Below, in pieces: positions 19,978 to 28,529 of a stretch of DNA of 64,000 nt. Location of the stretch: positions 69,498-133,497 of the forward strand of contig NZ_LMSP01000011.1 in assembly GCF_001429545.1 (NCBI RefSeq), read 5' to 3'. Below the pieces are notes generated by a model. That model was given only the letters and a program-made list of their open reading frames with translations, was not told where the DNA came from and did no database searches. Position 1 is the first letter of the stretch. Each line of letters starts with the position of its first letter. A program made the position numbers and the translations under genes. The stretch is from Paenibacillus sp. Soil787. GTDB lineage: Bacteria; Bacillota; Bacilli; Paenibacillales; NBRC-103111.

Positions 19978-20115
19978 ATAAGAGTCTTTAGGGACTGTTA
20001 GTGACGGCTACATGCATGGGAATCGCTCGGATTAGGTGAAATAAGAGTCTCTAGGGACTGCTAATTGATCAAAAAGTGGCTGTTTTTTGGCATAAGAGTC
20101 TTTAGGGACTCTTAT
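19978..20115. repeat. Palindrome array, family 2 (ATAAGAGTC-N6-GACTCTTAT)
   Basis: Copies begin at 19978, 20041 and 20092, that is 63 and 51 bp apart. The third is a perfect nine-base inverted repeat (20092-20115); the first two have decayed right arms. The flank TGACGGCTA follows copies one and three. The array occupies the 365 bp argG-argH gap together with the family 3 hairpin at 20175. Confidence 0.8.
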
Positions 20116-20174
20116 TGACGGCTAAGTGAAGTCGAAGTTATGCGAAGTTTATATAGGATGCAAATTTATCCAGA

Positions 20175-20204
20175 AGAGAGACTTTGAGCTCCGCTCAAAG
20201 ATCC
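20175..20204 (+). repeat. Leader hairpin repeat, family 3, copy A
   Basis: AGAGAG followed by CTTTGAGC-TCC-GCTCAAAG and ATCC. The same element occurs twice at 25165-25229 before ftsE. It ends 34 bp before the argH start and is followed by TATAT and GATGTG, which recur at the other locus. Confidence 0.8.
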
Positions 20205-20238
20205 CTATATGATGTGTGAACGAGAGGAGCCATGCACG

Positions 20239-21654
20239 GTGTCTAAGCTTTGGGGTGGGCGATTTACGAAGAAAACCGACCAACTGGTCGAAGAATATAC
20301 CGCATCGATTACATTTGATAAAGAGTTAGCTGAGGAGGATATCGAAGGCAGCTTGGCGCATGTGACCATGCTGGGCAAGTGCGGCATTCTGCCTGCGGAT
20401 GATGTCGAGAAAATTAAGGATGGCTTGTTGGCTGTGCAAGGTATGATCCGCCGCGGCGAGCTGGAGTACACGATCCAGAATGAAGATATTCATATGAATA
20501 TCGAGAAAACCTTGATCGACTTGATCGGTCCTGTCGGCGGCAAGCTTCATACGGGCCGCAGCCGTAACGACCAAGTGGCGACGGACATGCATCTCTACCT
20601 GCGCAAGCGGGTGGTTGAGTTCGTAGGTCTGCTGATTAAGCTGCAGGAGGCTTTGCTTGAAAAAGCGAAGGATAATCTGGATACGATTATCCCGGGGTAT
20701 ACGCATCTGCAGCGTGCGCAGCCGATTCTGTTCGCGCATCATATGATGGCCTACGTCAGCATGTTCCAGCGTGACCTTGAGCGCTTGCAGGACAGCTACA
20801 AGCGCGTAGACATGCTGCCGCTTGGCGCTGGCGCGCTCGCCGGCACGACCTTCCCGATCGACCGCCATTTCGTGGCGGAGCAGCTCGGGTTCGGACGCGT
20901 GTACGAGAACTCCCTGGATGCGGTCAGCGACCGCGATTTCATCCTGGAGTTCCTCTCTAACGCGTCCATGATCATGATGCACCTTTCTCGCTTCAGCGAG
21001 GAAATGGTGCTCTGGTCCTCGACCGAGTTCGCGTTCATCGAACTCGATGATGCTTTCTGCACCGGCAGCTCGATCATGCCGCAGAAGAAGAACCCGGACG
21101 TGGCTGAGCTCGTCCGCGGCAAAACAGGCCGCGTCTATGGCAACTTGTTCGGTCTGATGACCGTGCTCAAGTCGCTGCCGCTGGCTTACAACAAGGACAT
21201 GCAGGAAGACAAAGAAGGCATGTTTGATACGGTTCGTACCCTGCAGGGCGCGCTTCAATTATTCGCTCCGATGGTCGCTACGATGAAAGTAAACACGGAT
21301 CGTATGAGACAAGCTGTGAACCAAGATTTCTCGAACGCAACGGATATCGCTGATTACCTTGTGAACAAAGGATTGCCTTTCCGTCAAGCACACGAAGTGA
21401 TTGGCAAAACAGTCTTGTATTGCATCCAAAACAAAAAATACCTGCTCGATATGAGTATCGAGGAGTTCAATACCTTCTCCAGCCTCTTCGAGTCCGATAT
21501 TTATCAGGTTCTACAGCCTGAGCAAGTGGTTAACGCGCGTAATGTTTACGGCGGAACAGCCAGCAACCAAGTGACAGAGGCTATCGCTCGCGCCGAGCAA
21601 GTGCTGGCACAGTCGACCGAGTGGTTGCAAGTTTATTTAGAGAAAAGCAAGTAA
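20239..21654 (+). CDS. argH: Argininosuccinate lyase
   Basis: 471 residues from the GTG at 20239, which is nine bases after AGAGGAG and begins with the family's S-K-L-W-G-G-R-F. An ATG at 20209 would add ten residues of non-family sequence and overlap the leader hairpin. It cleaves argininosuccinate to arginine and fumarate. The aspartase/fumarase-superfamily signature [12 protein letters not shown] begins at 276, with the catalytic serine inside it. Separated from argG by 365 bp, it likely has its own promoter; a 12/14 ARG-box-like site lies at 20159-20172. Confidence 0.96.
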   Translation: MSKLWGGRFTKKTDQLVEEYTASITFDKELAEEDIEGSLAHVTMLGKCGILPADDVEKIKDGLLAVQGMIRRGELEYTIQNEDIHMNIEKTLIDLIGPVGGKLHTGRSRNDQVATDMHLYLRKRVVEFVGLLIKLQEALLEKAKDNLDTIIPGYTHLQRAQPILFAHHMMAYVSMFQRDLERLQDSYKRVDMLPLGAGALAGTTFPIDRHFVAEQLGFGRVYENSLDAVSDRDFILEFLSNASMIMMHLSRFSEEMVLWSSTEFAFIELDDAFCTGSSIMPQKKNPDVAELVRGKTGRVYGNLFGLMTVLKSLPLAYNKDMQEDKEGMFDTVRTLQGALQLFAPMVATMKVNTDRMRQAVNQDFSNATDIADYLVNKGLPFRQAHEVIGKTVLYCIQNKKYLLDMSIEEFNTFSSLFESDIYQVLQPEQVVNARNVYGGTASNQVTEAIARAEQVLAQSTEWLQVYLEKSK

Positions 21655-21661
21655 ACGAATA

Positions 21662-21710
21662 AACAAAAAGCCTTCAAGCCACCGAATCCGATGGTCTTGA
21701 AGGTTTTTTG
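21662..21710. terminator. Bidirectional terminator after argH
   Basis: CCTTCAAG (21671-21678) pairs with CTTGAAGG (21696-21703). AAAAAG on the left and a T6 run on the right serve argH on + and possibly the DUF4097 gene on -. Confidence 0.8.
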
Positions 21711-21745
21711 TTATCGTCCCTGAAGGATGACGGAGTCGTTTATCC

Positions 21746-22633
21746 TTATCTGCCGTTAACGGAGATATACCCCGTATCTGTTCGTACATTTACTTTTTTG
21801 CTGCCATCGCCGATGGAGCCTTTTGCCGAATGATGATCAGACTTTTGTACAATCAAACCAGGAACTTCTATATGGACACTGCCTACGTCGGAAAGGAGAT
21901 CGAAGCTTGCGCCTTTTGGAGTAGGATCGAGCTGAAGACGAATCGAGCCTGTGTCGGATTGAAGCGATACGGAATCTACGATATCATGCAGCTTAGCTGT
22001 AATGCTGCCTGTATCTGTTTTCATCTTGACATCACCTTGCCCATCCTCTACGTTGATACGCCCCGTATCTGTTTGAAGATTTAGCTGCTTCCCTTCGTAA
22101 CGATCAATGGAAATGCCGCCAGTGTCGGTGGTGACAGTAAGTTTGTCGGCTTTTACTTCTTTGAAGTTGATGCCCCCAGTATCCGAGGAAACCGTGATAG
22201 CTTTGTACATTTTTTCAGGAAGTGTGACTTCTGTTCGTAGTCGGAAACCTTTGTTATTGATCAGGGCTTTCAAATCTGTCAAATTGAAACCGAAATTAAT
22301 TTGTGGTTTCTTCTGCGTACATACGTCTACTCGCCATACATTGCTACCTTCTGTCGCCGCCTCAATGGTGCAGCTTTTAGCCGTAAGCTCTCCAACTGTT
22401 CCAACGAGATTCACTTTAATTTCATCGGAATTACTTGGGATAAACGTTACCCCGGAGATGTCATTTTGAATGATTAATGTATCAATATTGGCTGCTGGAA
22501 TTTTCTTTTCGATATCAATATTCGTGATACCTGCATTCATATCCAAATCTTTGAAAGTAACAGCTGCTCCAATAAGGCCGACCCCAAGGCAGGCAAAGCC
22601 GAGCAGTAAGAAAAATTTGACTCCACGTTTCAT
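21746..22633 (-). CDS. DUF4097-family protein with N-terminal membrane anchor
   Basis: 295 residues: a short basic start and one hydrophobic segment (F-F-L-L-L-G-F-A-C-L-G-V-G-L-I-G), then a right-handed beta-repeat region with recurring D-T-G-x-I motifs, as in DUF4097 proteins (YvlB-like). AAGGGGGC, overlapping the end of the upstream gene, serves as ribosome binding site. It lies three bases after the DUF1700 gene. Such pairs often occur with a PadR-type regulator and are tied to envelope stress; no regulator is visible here. Function is unproven. Confidence 0.8.
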   Translation of the reverse strand: MKRGVKFFLLLGFACLGVGLIGAAVTFKDLDMNAGITNIDIEKKIPAANIDTLIIQNDISGVTFIPSNSDEIKVNLVGTVGELTAKSCTIEAATEGSNVWRVDVCTQKKPQINFGFNLTDLKALINNKGFRLRTEVTLPEKMYKAITVSSDTGGINFKEVKADKLTVTTDTGGISIDRYEGKQLNLQTDTGRINVEDGQGDVKMKTDTGSITAKLHDIVDSVSLQSDTGSIRLQLDPTPKGASFDLLSDVGSVHIEVPGLIVQKSDHHSAKGSIGDGSKKVNVRTDTGYISVNGR

Positions 22634-22636
22634 GGC

Positions 22637-23341
22637 TTAAGCCCCCTTAATTAGTTTGGCATTGAATCGGATGTACAACCAGCTTAGCTTGAAGAATTGT
22701 TTGAACAACCAAGAACTAAGCGTTGTCAGAATGATGCCTAAACCAAAGCAAGCTAGCATTGCAAATCCAATGAACATCAGGTCGCTGCTGGGTGATCCCG
22801 TAATGCTGCCAAGAATGCCGACGATTGGTGCGATGATGAGCGCAAAGCCCGCAACGAATAACGCAATTAACGCAGCGAGAACACCGAACCATGGACCAAC
22901 AACGAAAAGGAGGTTAAAAAATCCGAGCATAATACTTACGATTATAGCCTTAATACTCGACTCCTGTTTAACCGGATAAGGGTATGGATTGGGACTCATA
23001 TAAGGATTCGTGCCCTGTGGATGCGTATAAGGCGGAAAGCCTCTAGTTTCGGGAGCTTGCTTAGGCGTCACAGTTGGTTCAGGTCTGGGATAAGATTTCT
23101 CTACCCGTTCGCCAGTCGTGCTTTTGGACGGCTCCTGTTCTGTACTAGGTGTCTCCTTCTGCGCGTCCCAGTTAGGAACTCGCGGATAGCCGAGAGACTG
23201 TGCAACATCATCCTCTTGCTTGCCATTTTCAATTGCTTTCTGAAACAATTCTTCATAAACAGACAATATATTTTGGCGCTCCTTATCGGGAAGTCCACGC
23301 AGTCGATAGTTTAATTCTTTGAAATAATCGATTTTGCTCAT
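22637..23341 (-). CDS. DUF1700/HAAS-domain membrane protein
   Basis: 234 residues. Residues 1-65 form the helical HAAS signalling-type domain (Y-F-K-E-L-N-Y-R-L-R-G-L-P, then helix pairs to L-G-Y-P-R-V). A Pro-rich linker of about 65 residues follows, then three or four membrane helices. AAGGAGG precedes the ATG. It is first in a two-gene minus-strand operon with the DUF4097 protein. HAAS proteins usually interact with a PadR regulator encoded next to them; none is in this stretch. Confidence 0.8.
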   Translation of the reverse strand: MSKIDYFKELNYRLRGLPDKERQNILSVYEELFQKAIENGKQEDDVAQSLGYPRVPNWDAQKETPSTEQEPSKSTTGERVEKSYPRPEPTVTPKQAPETRGFPPYTHPQGTNPYMSPNPYPYPVKQESSIKAIIVSIMLGFFNLLFVVGPWFGVLAALIALFVAGFALIIAPIVGILGSITGSPSSDLMFIGFAMLACFGLGIILTTLSSWLFKQFFKLSWLYIRFNAKLIKGA

Positions 23342-23461
23342 CGCCTAGCCTCCTTGTGTGTTATTTCATATTCCTATCATAATAGAAAAAAGTCATAATG
23401 ACCTAGTAACTACAGTCACATGACCTTTCCTATTCGCAAAAGAGGCAGCAGCATCTAACTA

Positions 23462-24904
23462 TTACCGGTTAACCGGTCCTTTCACGCCATCTTCAAGGAT
23501 AGGCTGCTCAGGCGATGAGGGATTCATTTCTTCCGACTTGATGTCACTCCGGTTGGCGGCGATGATCGTAGGGACTGGAGAATACTGATCCTTCGAGATT
23601 AATTCTTTGCTGACGACCGTGCCATTTTCTCTTTTGATCCGATATGTCTCTACCTTATAGCCGACCTTGCCGGTGCTGATAGGGCGTGTAGTGCCAGGTT
23701 TCAGGCTTGTATTTTGTAAGTATTTAACCGGTGGTTGAATGGTTTCGACAATGTTGGAATTGATGTCATAGGTTATGGAAGGCGACATATGACCGAAAAG
23801 CTTCACGGTGACGGCTTGATCTGTTGTTATGGTTCGTATCAATAGATAGGCATCTGTGTTGTTGCGGAATTTGAAGTTAATATAACCGCTGGCGAAAGTG
23901 GCATCTTGGCCGAGGGTAACATAGCTAACAGGGAGTGAATGATTACGTCGCTCAACAATGTCGAGACCGCTCCGCAGGACAGCATTGTAAAGTGTTGTAG
24001 AAACTTGGCAAATACCGCCGCCGATGCCTGGCACGAGCTTGCCGTTTAGGATGACGGGAGCTTCCTTATAGCCGAATTGGGCTTCGGTTTGCTCAATAAT
24101 TTTGCTATAGTCGAAGGTCTCTCCCGGCGCCATTAGCAAATCCTGAATCGTGGCAGCTGTAGAGCGTATATTGTAAATTCTCCCTTCGCCTGATGGGGGG
24201 AATGAGGTCGTAAATTCTGAGATTTTGCGATCGACGCCTTGACGCTTCAATGTTTCGACTGTTATCGAAGGACCCTGCTCGTACAGAGGCAAGGACAGTG
24301 TAATAGGAGCGGCATTATGAATATAGGCAATGGATGGGGCAACTTCTTTCAAGTGTTCAAGCAAATGGGCCGTATCAATTCTCAGCACTTTACGTTCGGG
24401 TTCGAAAGCTAGTAAATCTTCATTGGTCACGATTCGTTTGGCGGCAACCGGTTGAAGGCTATAGAGGTCTTTCCAAGTTTCTTTGAGTACGGTGTTTAGC
24501 TGCGCTTCATTGATGGTGACCTCAAGCGGTATATCAGCGTGACGTAGCGTCCAGCGAGCTTTAATACGTCCTATCGGAGAGCTTCCGAATAGCTGACCAA
24601 GTGAACGAGCTAGGGTTTCCTTTTGATATTGAATACCTAGTTGTCCAAGCGCCAGTTGTTTATTGGGAATATTCGAACGGGAGGATTGCAATTGAACGGG
24701 ATAGGAGGTAAGCAGCTGTAGGCGCTTTTCGTATTCTTGTTGAAATTTATCATAGGGCATTCCTCCAACCCGCCAGCCTGCAACTGTGAAATCCGCAGGA
24801 AATGTAGGTTGAGATCCATAGATATATAGAGCAATGCTAAACGCACTAAGTAAGCCTATGAAGATAGACGCATAGAAGATAACTTTTCTAATTTGGCTTG
24901 GCAT
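23462..24904 (-). CDS. VanW/YoaR-like membrane-anchored wall protein
   Basis: 480 residues from the ATG whose complement is 24902-24904, nine bases after AAAGGAG; ten further in-frame codons upstream lack such a site. One N-terminal transmembrane helix, a peptidoglycan-binding-4-like domain (about 80-230), then a VanW domain with the conserved G-G-G-I-C-Q-V-S-T-T-L-Y-N-A and G-x-D-A-T-x-x-x-G block. The C-terminal ~70 residues resemble a G5-like beta domain. VanW-domain proteins are extracytoplasmic and their biochemical role is unknown; the name does not imply vancomycin resistance. Confidence 0.82.
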   Translation of the reverse strand: MPSQIRKVIFYASIFIGLLSAFSIALYIYGSQPTFPADFTVAGWRVGGMPYDKFQQEYEKRLQLLTSYPVQLQSSRSNIPNKQLALGQLGIQYQKETLARSLGQLFGSSPIGRIKARWTLRHADIPLEVTINEAQLNTVLKETWKDLYSLQPVAAKRIVTNEDLLAFEPERKVLRIDTAHLLEHLKEVAPSIAYIHNAAPITLSLPLYEQGPSITVETLKRQGVDRKISEFTTSFPPSGEGRIYNIRSTAATIQDLLMAPGETFDYSKIIEQTEAQFGYKEAPVILNGKLVPGIGGGICQVSTTLYNAVLRSGLDIVERRNHSLPVSYVTLGQDATFASGYINFKFRNNTDAYLLIRTITTDQAVTVKLFGHMSPSITYDINSNIVETIQPPVKYLQNTSLKPGTTRPISTGKVGYKVETYRIKRENGTVVSKELISKDQYSPVPTIIAANRSDIKSEEMNPSSPEQPILEDGVKGPVNR

Positions 24905-25074
24905 GTACAGCGGCTCCTTTACGCTCAGATACAAGCGGTACAGGCAGTAGGATGCCTGTACTATTATATGTATCGTTAGCTAAGGGGTTTTAGTACTTGC
25001 TAGGGGATTAACGTATGGCATATTTTTCTAGTTCGACATTACTTGCGTTGGATTTCTCATATTCTCTTAGAAAA

Positions 25075-25083
25075 TGATATAAT
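25075..25083 (+). promoter_or_regulatory. Extended -10 promoter upstream of ftsE
   Basis: TGA followed by TATAAT (25078-25083) fits an extended -10 element; no good -35 box is at the expected distance. The leader to ftsE would be about 160 nt and contains the two family 3 hairpins. Confidence 0.5.
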
Positions 25084-25164
25084 GACGGTATTCAACAGGA
25101 ATTTCAAAGCTATTTTAAAAGGAATTTCAGCTTTTGTGTCGAATGGTTAAAAGCTATGTTTACA

Positions 25165-25229
25165 AGCAGAGAGACTTTGCTACGCAAAGATCCAAAAGCA
25201 GAGAGACTTTGAGCTCCACTCAAAGATCC
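25165..25229 (+). repeat. Leader hairpin repeat, family 3, copies B and C
   Basis: Two tandem copies: 25165-25193 with stem CTTTGC-TAC-GCAAAG and 25198-25229 with stem CTTTGAG/CTCAAAG. Both begin AGCAGAGAGA and end GATCC. Copy C is nearly identical to the copy before argH, including the downstream TATAT and GATGTG. Confidence 0.85.
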
Positions 25230-25249
25230 ATATATTAGGATGTGATATT

Positions 25250-25936
25250 GTGATCGAAATGCAGGACGTATGGAAAACATACTCCAACGGCACTCATGCA
25301 TTGCGAGGGATTAATGTAAAAGTGGACAGCAACGAGTTCGTCTATGTTGTTGGACCTTCCGGCGCAGGTAAATCTACATTTATGAAGTTGATGTATAGAG
25401 AAGAGAGGCCGACTAAGGGGCAAATCTTCGTGAACGGTTTTAATTTGGAAAAGCTGAAACAGCGTAAGATTCCTTACGTGCGTCGTAATATCGGCGTTAT
25501 TTTCCAGGATTATCGATTGCTTCCGAAGCTTAATATTTTTGAAAATGTGGCTTTCGCTATGGAAGTTATCGAGGCCCCTAAGAAGCAGATTAAGAAACGC
25601 ACGATGGAAGTGCTCGAGCTTGTTAAGTTGAAGGATAAAGCGAATTCGCTGCCCTCTCAGCTTTCTGGAGGCGAGCAGCAGCGGGTAGCGATTGCCCGGG
25701 CAATAATTAACAACCCAGCTGTCATTATCGCCGATGAACCGACAGGAAATCTCGACCCTGAGACCTCCTGGGGGATCATGAAATTGATGGAGGAAATTAA
25801 CTTCCGGGGAACAACCATAGTCATGGCTACGCATAACAAGGAAATCGTCAATACGATGCGTAAACGAGTCATTGCGATTGAGAATGGACTCATTGCTCGT
25901 GATCAGGCACGGGGGGAATACGGCTATGAAGATTAG
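25250..25936 (+). CDS. ftsE: Cell-division ABC transporter ATPase FtsE
   Basis: 228 residues with a GTG start. Walker [10 protein letters not shown] at 35-43, signature L-S-G-G-E-Q-Q-R and Walker B V-I-I-A-D-E-P-T are complete. FtsE pairs with FtsX and, in Bacillus-like bacteria, switches on a CwlO-type hydrolase. It overlaps ftsX by 11 bp, so translation is probably coupled. AGGATG lies upstream of the start; an ATG nine bases further in is the alternative. Confidence 0.95.
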   Translation: MIEMQDVWKTYSNGTHALRGINVKVDSNEFVYVVGPSGAGKSTFMKLMYREERPTKGQIFVNGFNLEKLKQRKIPYVRRNIGVIFQDYRLLPKLNIFENVAFAMEVIEAPKKQIKKRTMEVLELVKLKDKANSLPSQLSGGEQQRVAIARAIINNPAVIIADEPTGNLDPETSWGIMKLMEEINFRGTTIVMATHNKEIVNTMRKRVIAIENGLIARDQARGEYGYED

Positions 25937-26843
25937 TACGATTTCTCGTCATTTGCGAGAAGGCACGAAGAATGTCGTTCGGAATGGTTGGATGACGTTT
26001 GCATCGATCAGTTCGATTGCCATTTCGTTATTTATTTTAGGTGTTTTTGTCCTTATTACGCTTAATGTGAATGATATTGCAGGTCAGATTGAGAAACAGG
26101 TTGAGATTAATGTGTATCTGGAGGTTAATACTTCGCAGGACCAAATTAAGGCGCTTGAATCTCAAATCCAAGCTATTCATGAGGTAAAAACGATCAAGTT
26201 TGTTTCGAAAGAAGAAGGCCTTGTTTATTTAAGGCAAAAGCTTGGTGAGAGCGGTAAAGCTTTGTTAGATGGATTTGAAGGGGATAATAACCCGCTAAAC
26301 GATGCATTCACCATTGAAGTTGATGACCCGCGAAATGTGGCCGTCGTTGCTGATCAAATCAGCGCACTCAACATCGGTAAAGATCCAAAGCCTATTTATA
26401 AAGTGAATTATGGAAAAGGCACGGTGGAAGCTCTATTTAAGGTGACACAAATTGTTCGTTGGATCGGGATTGGTATCGTTGTTTTACTTTCATTTACCGC
26501 TGTGTTCCTGATCGCGAATACGATCAAAATTACGATTTTGGCCAGACGCAAAGAAATATCAATTATGAAACTGGTGGGTGCGACGAATTCCTTTATTCGT
26601 TGGCCGTTCTTTATAGAGGGTGCTCTACTCGGATTCATTGGCTCTGTGATCCCGACAGCTATTATTCTAGGTGGGTACTGGAAGCTGCTTAACACAAGTT
26701 CACTGAACTTGAATCTGCTTATGGTTGAATTAACACCTTTCGGGAAGATTGCTCCTACGATGATGGCTTTGTTGTTAGGTATTGGTATGGTTATCGGAAT
26801 CTGGGGGTCCCTAATCTCCGTACGCAAATTCCTCCGCGTCTAA
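25926..26843 (+). CDS. ftsX: Cell-division protein FtsX
   Basis: 305 residues from the ATG at 25926 (GGGGGG about 10 bases upstream), starting [13 protein letters not shown] as in Bacillus FtsX. One membrane helix near residues 25-50, an extracellular loop of about 120 residues that would contact the hydrolase, then three more helices in the C-terminal FtsX/MacB-type domain with R-R-K-E-I-S-I-M-K-L-V-G-A-T. The M23 hydrolase gene lies downstream after a 437 bp gap. Confidence 0.95.
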   Translation: MKISTISRHLREGTKNVVRNGWMTFASISSIAISLFILGVFVLITLNVNDIAGQIEKQVEINVYLEVNTSQDQIKALESQIQAIHEVKTIKFVSKEEGLVYLRQKLGESGKALLDGFEGDNNPLNDAFTIEVDDPRNVAVVADQISALNIGKDPKPIYKVNYGKGTVEALFKVTQIVRWIGIGIVVLLSFTAVFLIANTIKITILARRKEISIMKLVGATNSFIRWPFFIEGALLGFIGSVIPTAIILGGYWKLLNTSSLNLNLLMVELTPFGKIAPTMMALLLGIGMVIGIWGSLISVRKFLRV

Positions 26844-26880
26844 AATGACTACTTCTGTTCTTACACAAAACTCAGAAGAG

Positions 26881-27056
26881 GGAACGTAGATGCGCTATTT
26901 GTGGAAAAACGGCCTCATTTCAAGATTAAGCGGAACGTAGATGCTCTATTTCGTTATTTTTACTTCAAAATCGTTCATTTTGAGCAAAATAAGGCACTCA
27001 CGTTCCACACTAATCCATTTTAAGTGCTATTTCCCGAAATAGAGCATCGTCGTTCC
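26881..27056. repeat. Mirror-arranged 20-bp repeat array, family 4, locus 1
   Basis: Motif GGAACGTAGATGCTCTATTT at 26881-26900 and 26932-26951 in direct orientation and at 26987-27006 and 27037-27056 inverted. Starts are 51, 55 and 50 bp apart. It fills the gap between ftsX and the hydrolase gene; the same two-direct-two-inverted layout is at 48279-48453. Confidence 0.85.
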
Positions 27057-27280
27057 GCTTGATGGCTTTGAGTAGCGAAATTCCGTTCCTCTTGGTGCGT
27101 TCGAGGCAAGCGATCCTTTTATTAACGAGCTGATGACATTTCTGGAGTCCAAGCTTATATCGCTTTTTAAGTTTCTATTTGTTTTTTCATTTTCAAAGAT
27201 TCATAGATTCAGAATTTAAGAGCTTCAAAGTATAAAAGATTCAAGAAGAACCAGGTTTTAATGATGGGGAGGCTACGTGC

Positions 27281-28471
27281 TTGAAGAAGAAGATTCTACC
27301 TGTAGTGTTGACACTTGGGATTGCGGCTTCATTAGCGGTTCCATATGCGGGATATGCCGCTTCGACAACGGAAAAGATCGATCAGCAGTTGACTCAGCTC
27401 AAGAAGATGAAGGCGCAAGCGCAGCAGAAGGCAAATGATGCGCAGAATCAAATAACGAAGGTCCAGACAGAGAAGGACCAGGCGACCAAGGATATGAAAA
27501 CGCTTGTTAATCAGGTGAATGAGGCTAGTGCGAAGCTCACGAAGCTGAATGAGGAGATCGATCAGGTATCGGACACATTAGAGGATAATGCCAAACAATT
27601 GGATGAAGCGGAAGCGCGTGTGGAAAGCCGTGATCTCATGCTGAAATCCCGAGTGCGTTTGATGTATATGAACGGCTTTGTTTCGTACATGGATGTGGTG
27701 CTTAGCGCGACCAGTTTTTCTGATTTCTTGAATCGTATTGAAGCTTTGAAATCTATTGTCAATCAAGATAAAGAGATACTAGAGTCGAATAAGAAAGATA
27801 AAGAGACGGTTGCCCAGAAGAAAGTGGATACGGAGCAGCAGCTTGAGAAGGTTAAAGCACTTTACGCTGACGCAGATGACCTTAGGGATGATCTGCAAGC
27901 GAAGGAGAAGGCCAAGGAAGTTAAGATTGCTTCCCTTACGAAGCAAGAGAAGGTACTTGAGGATATTTCAGAAGAAAGTGATAAACAGATTACTCAATTA
28001 GCGAAGCAAGAAGCTGACCTACAGGCGAAGAAGCGGGCTGCAAGTAATGCGAAGTCGCCTTTCACTTATTCCGGTGGGAAACTGGGTTACCCATTGGCTG
28101 TTCAAGCGCCACTTACATCTGATTTCACGAATAGAATCAACCCAGTTACAGGCAGAGCAGAGAGCCATAAAGGGATTGATTTGGGAGCTCCCAAAGGAAC
28201 GGACATCCTCGCGGCAGAGAACGGCTCTGTCATCTATGCCTCTTGGATGAACGGCTACGGGAATTGCGTCATCGTGGATCATGGGAATGGGTTATGGACG
28301 GTATATGGACATATTATGAATGATGGGATCTACGTCAAAGTTGGCGATGTGGTGAAACGCGGACAGAAGATTGCCGGTGTTGGCTCGACAGGTCAATCGA
28401 CAGGGAACCATTTGCATTTTGAAGTTAGGAAGAATGAAGTTCCAACCGATCCTAAACCGTTCTTGCGATAG
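27281..28471 (+). CDS. M23 murein hydrolase with coiled coil (EnvC/CwlO-like position)
   Basis: 396 residues, TTG start with GGGGAGG eight bases upstream. A signal peptide ends near G-Y-A-A-S. Residues about 30-255 form a long coiled coil rich in Lys, Gln and Glu. The C-terminal LytM/M23 domain has H-K-G-I-D-L-G and H-L-H-F-E-V, which carry the zinc ligands. Its layout is that of EnvC-type hydrolases, which are activated by FtsEX; location after ftsEX supports the same role, though CwlO itself has an NlpC/P60 domain. All zinc ligands seem present, so it may be catalytically active, unlike EnvC. Confidence 0.92.
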   Translation: MKKKILPVVLTLGIAASLAVPYAGYAASTTEKIDQQLTQLKKMKAQAQQKANDAQNQITKVQTEKDQATKDMKTLVNQVNEASAKLTKLNEEIDQVSDTLEDNAKQLDEAEARVESRDLMLKSRVRLMYMNGFVSYMDVVLSATSFSDFLNRIEALKSIVNQDKEILESNKKDKETVAQKKVDTEQQLEKVKALYADADDLRDDLQAKEKAKEVKIASLTKQEKVLEDISEESDKQITQLAKQEADLQAKKRAASNAKSPFTYSGGKLGYPLAVQAPLTSDFTNRINPVTGRAESHKGIDLGAPKGTDILAAENGSVIYASWMNGYGNCVIVDHGNGLWTVYGHIMNDGIYVKVGDVVKRGQKIAGVGSTGQSTGNHLHFEVRKNEVPTDPKPFLR

Positions 28472-28529
28472 GGGAACTTGGTTATAAAATGGGAATAGCT
28501 TGTCATATACTACAAACAGGCAAGCCCAA

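Noticed and set aside
20326-21258. Long open frame antisense to argH (310 codons)
   Set aside because: Entirely within argH, composition typical of a shadow frame, rich in His and Arg, with no recognisable motif.
23462-24904. Vancomycin-resistance function for the VanW-domain gene
   Set aside because: VanW domains occur widely in Bacillota without resistance genes; no vanHAX or vanRS genes are present here.
26881-27056. CRISPR array
   Set aside because: About 20-bp repeats with ~31-bp spacers look suggestive, but copies are degenerate, half are inverted, only four exist, and no cas gene is near.
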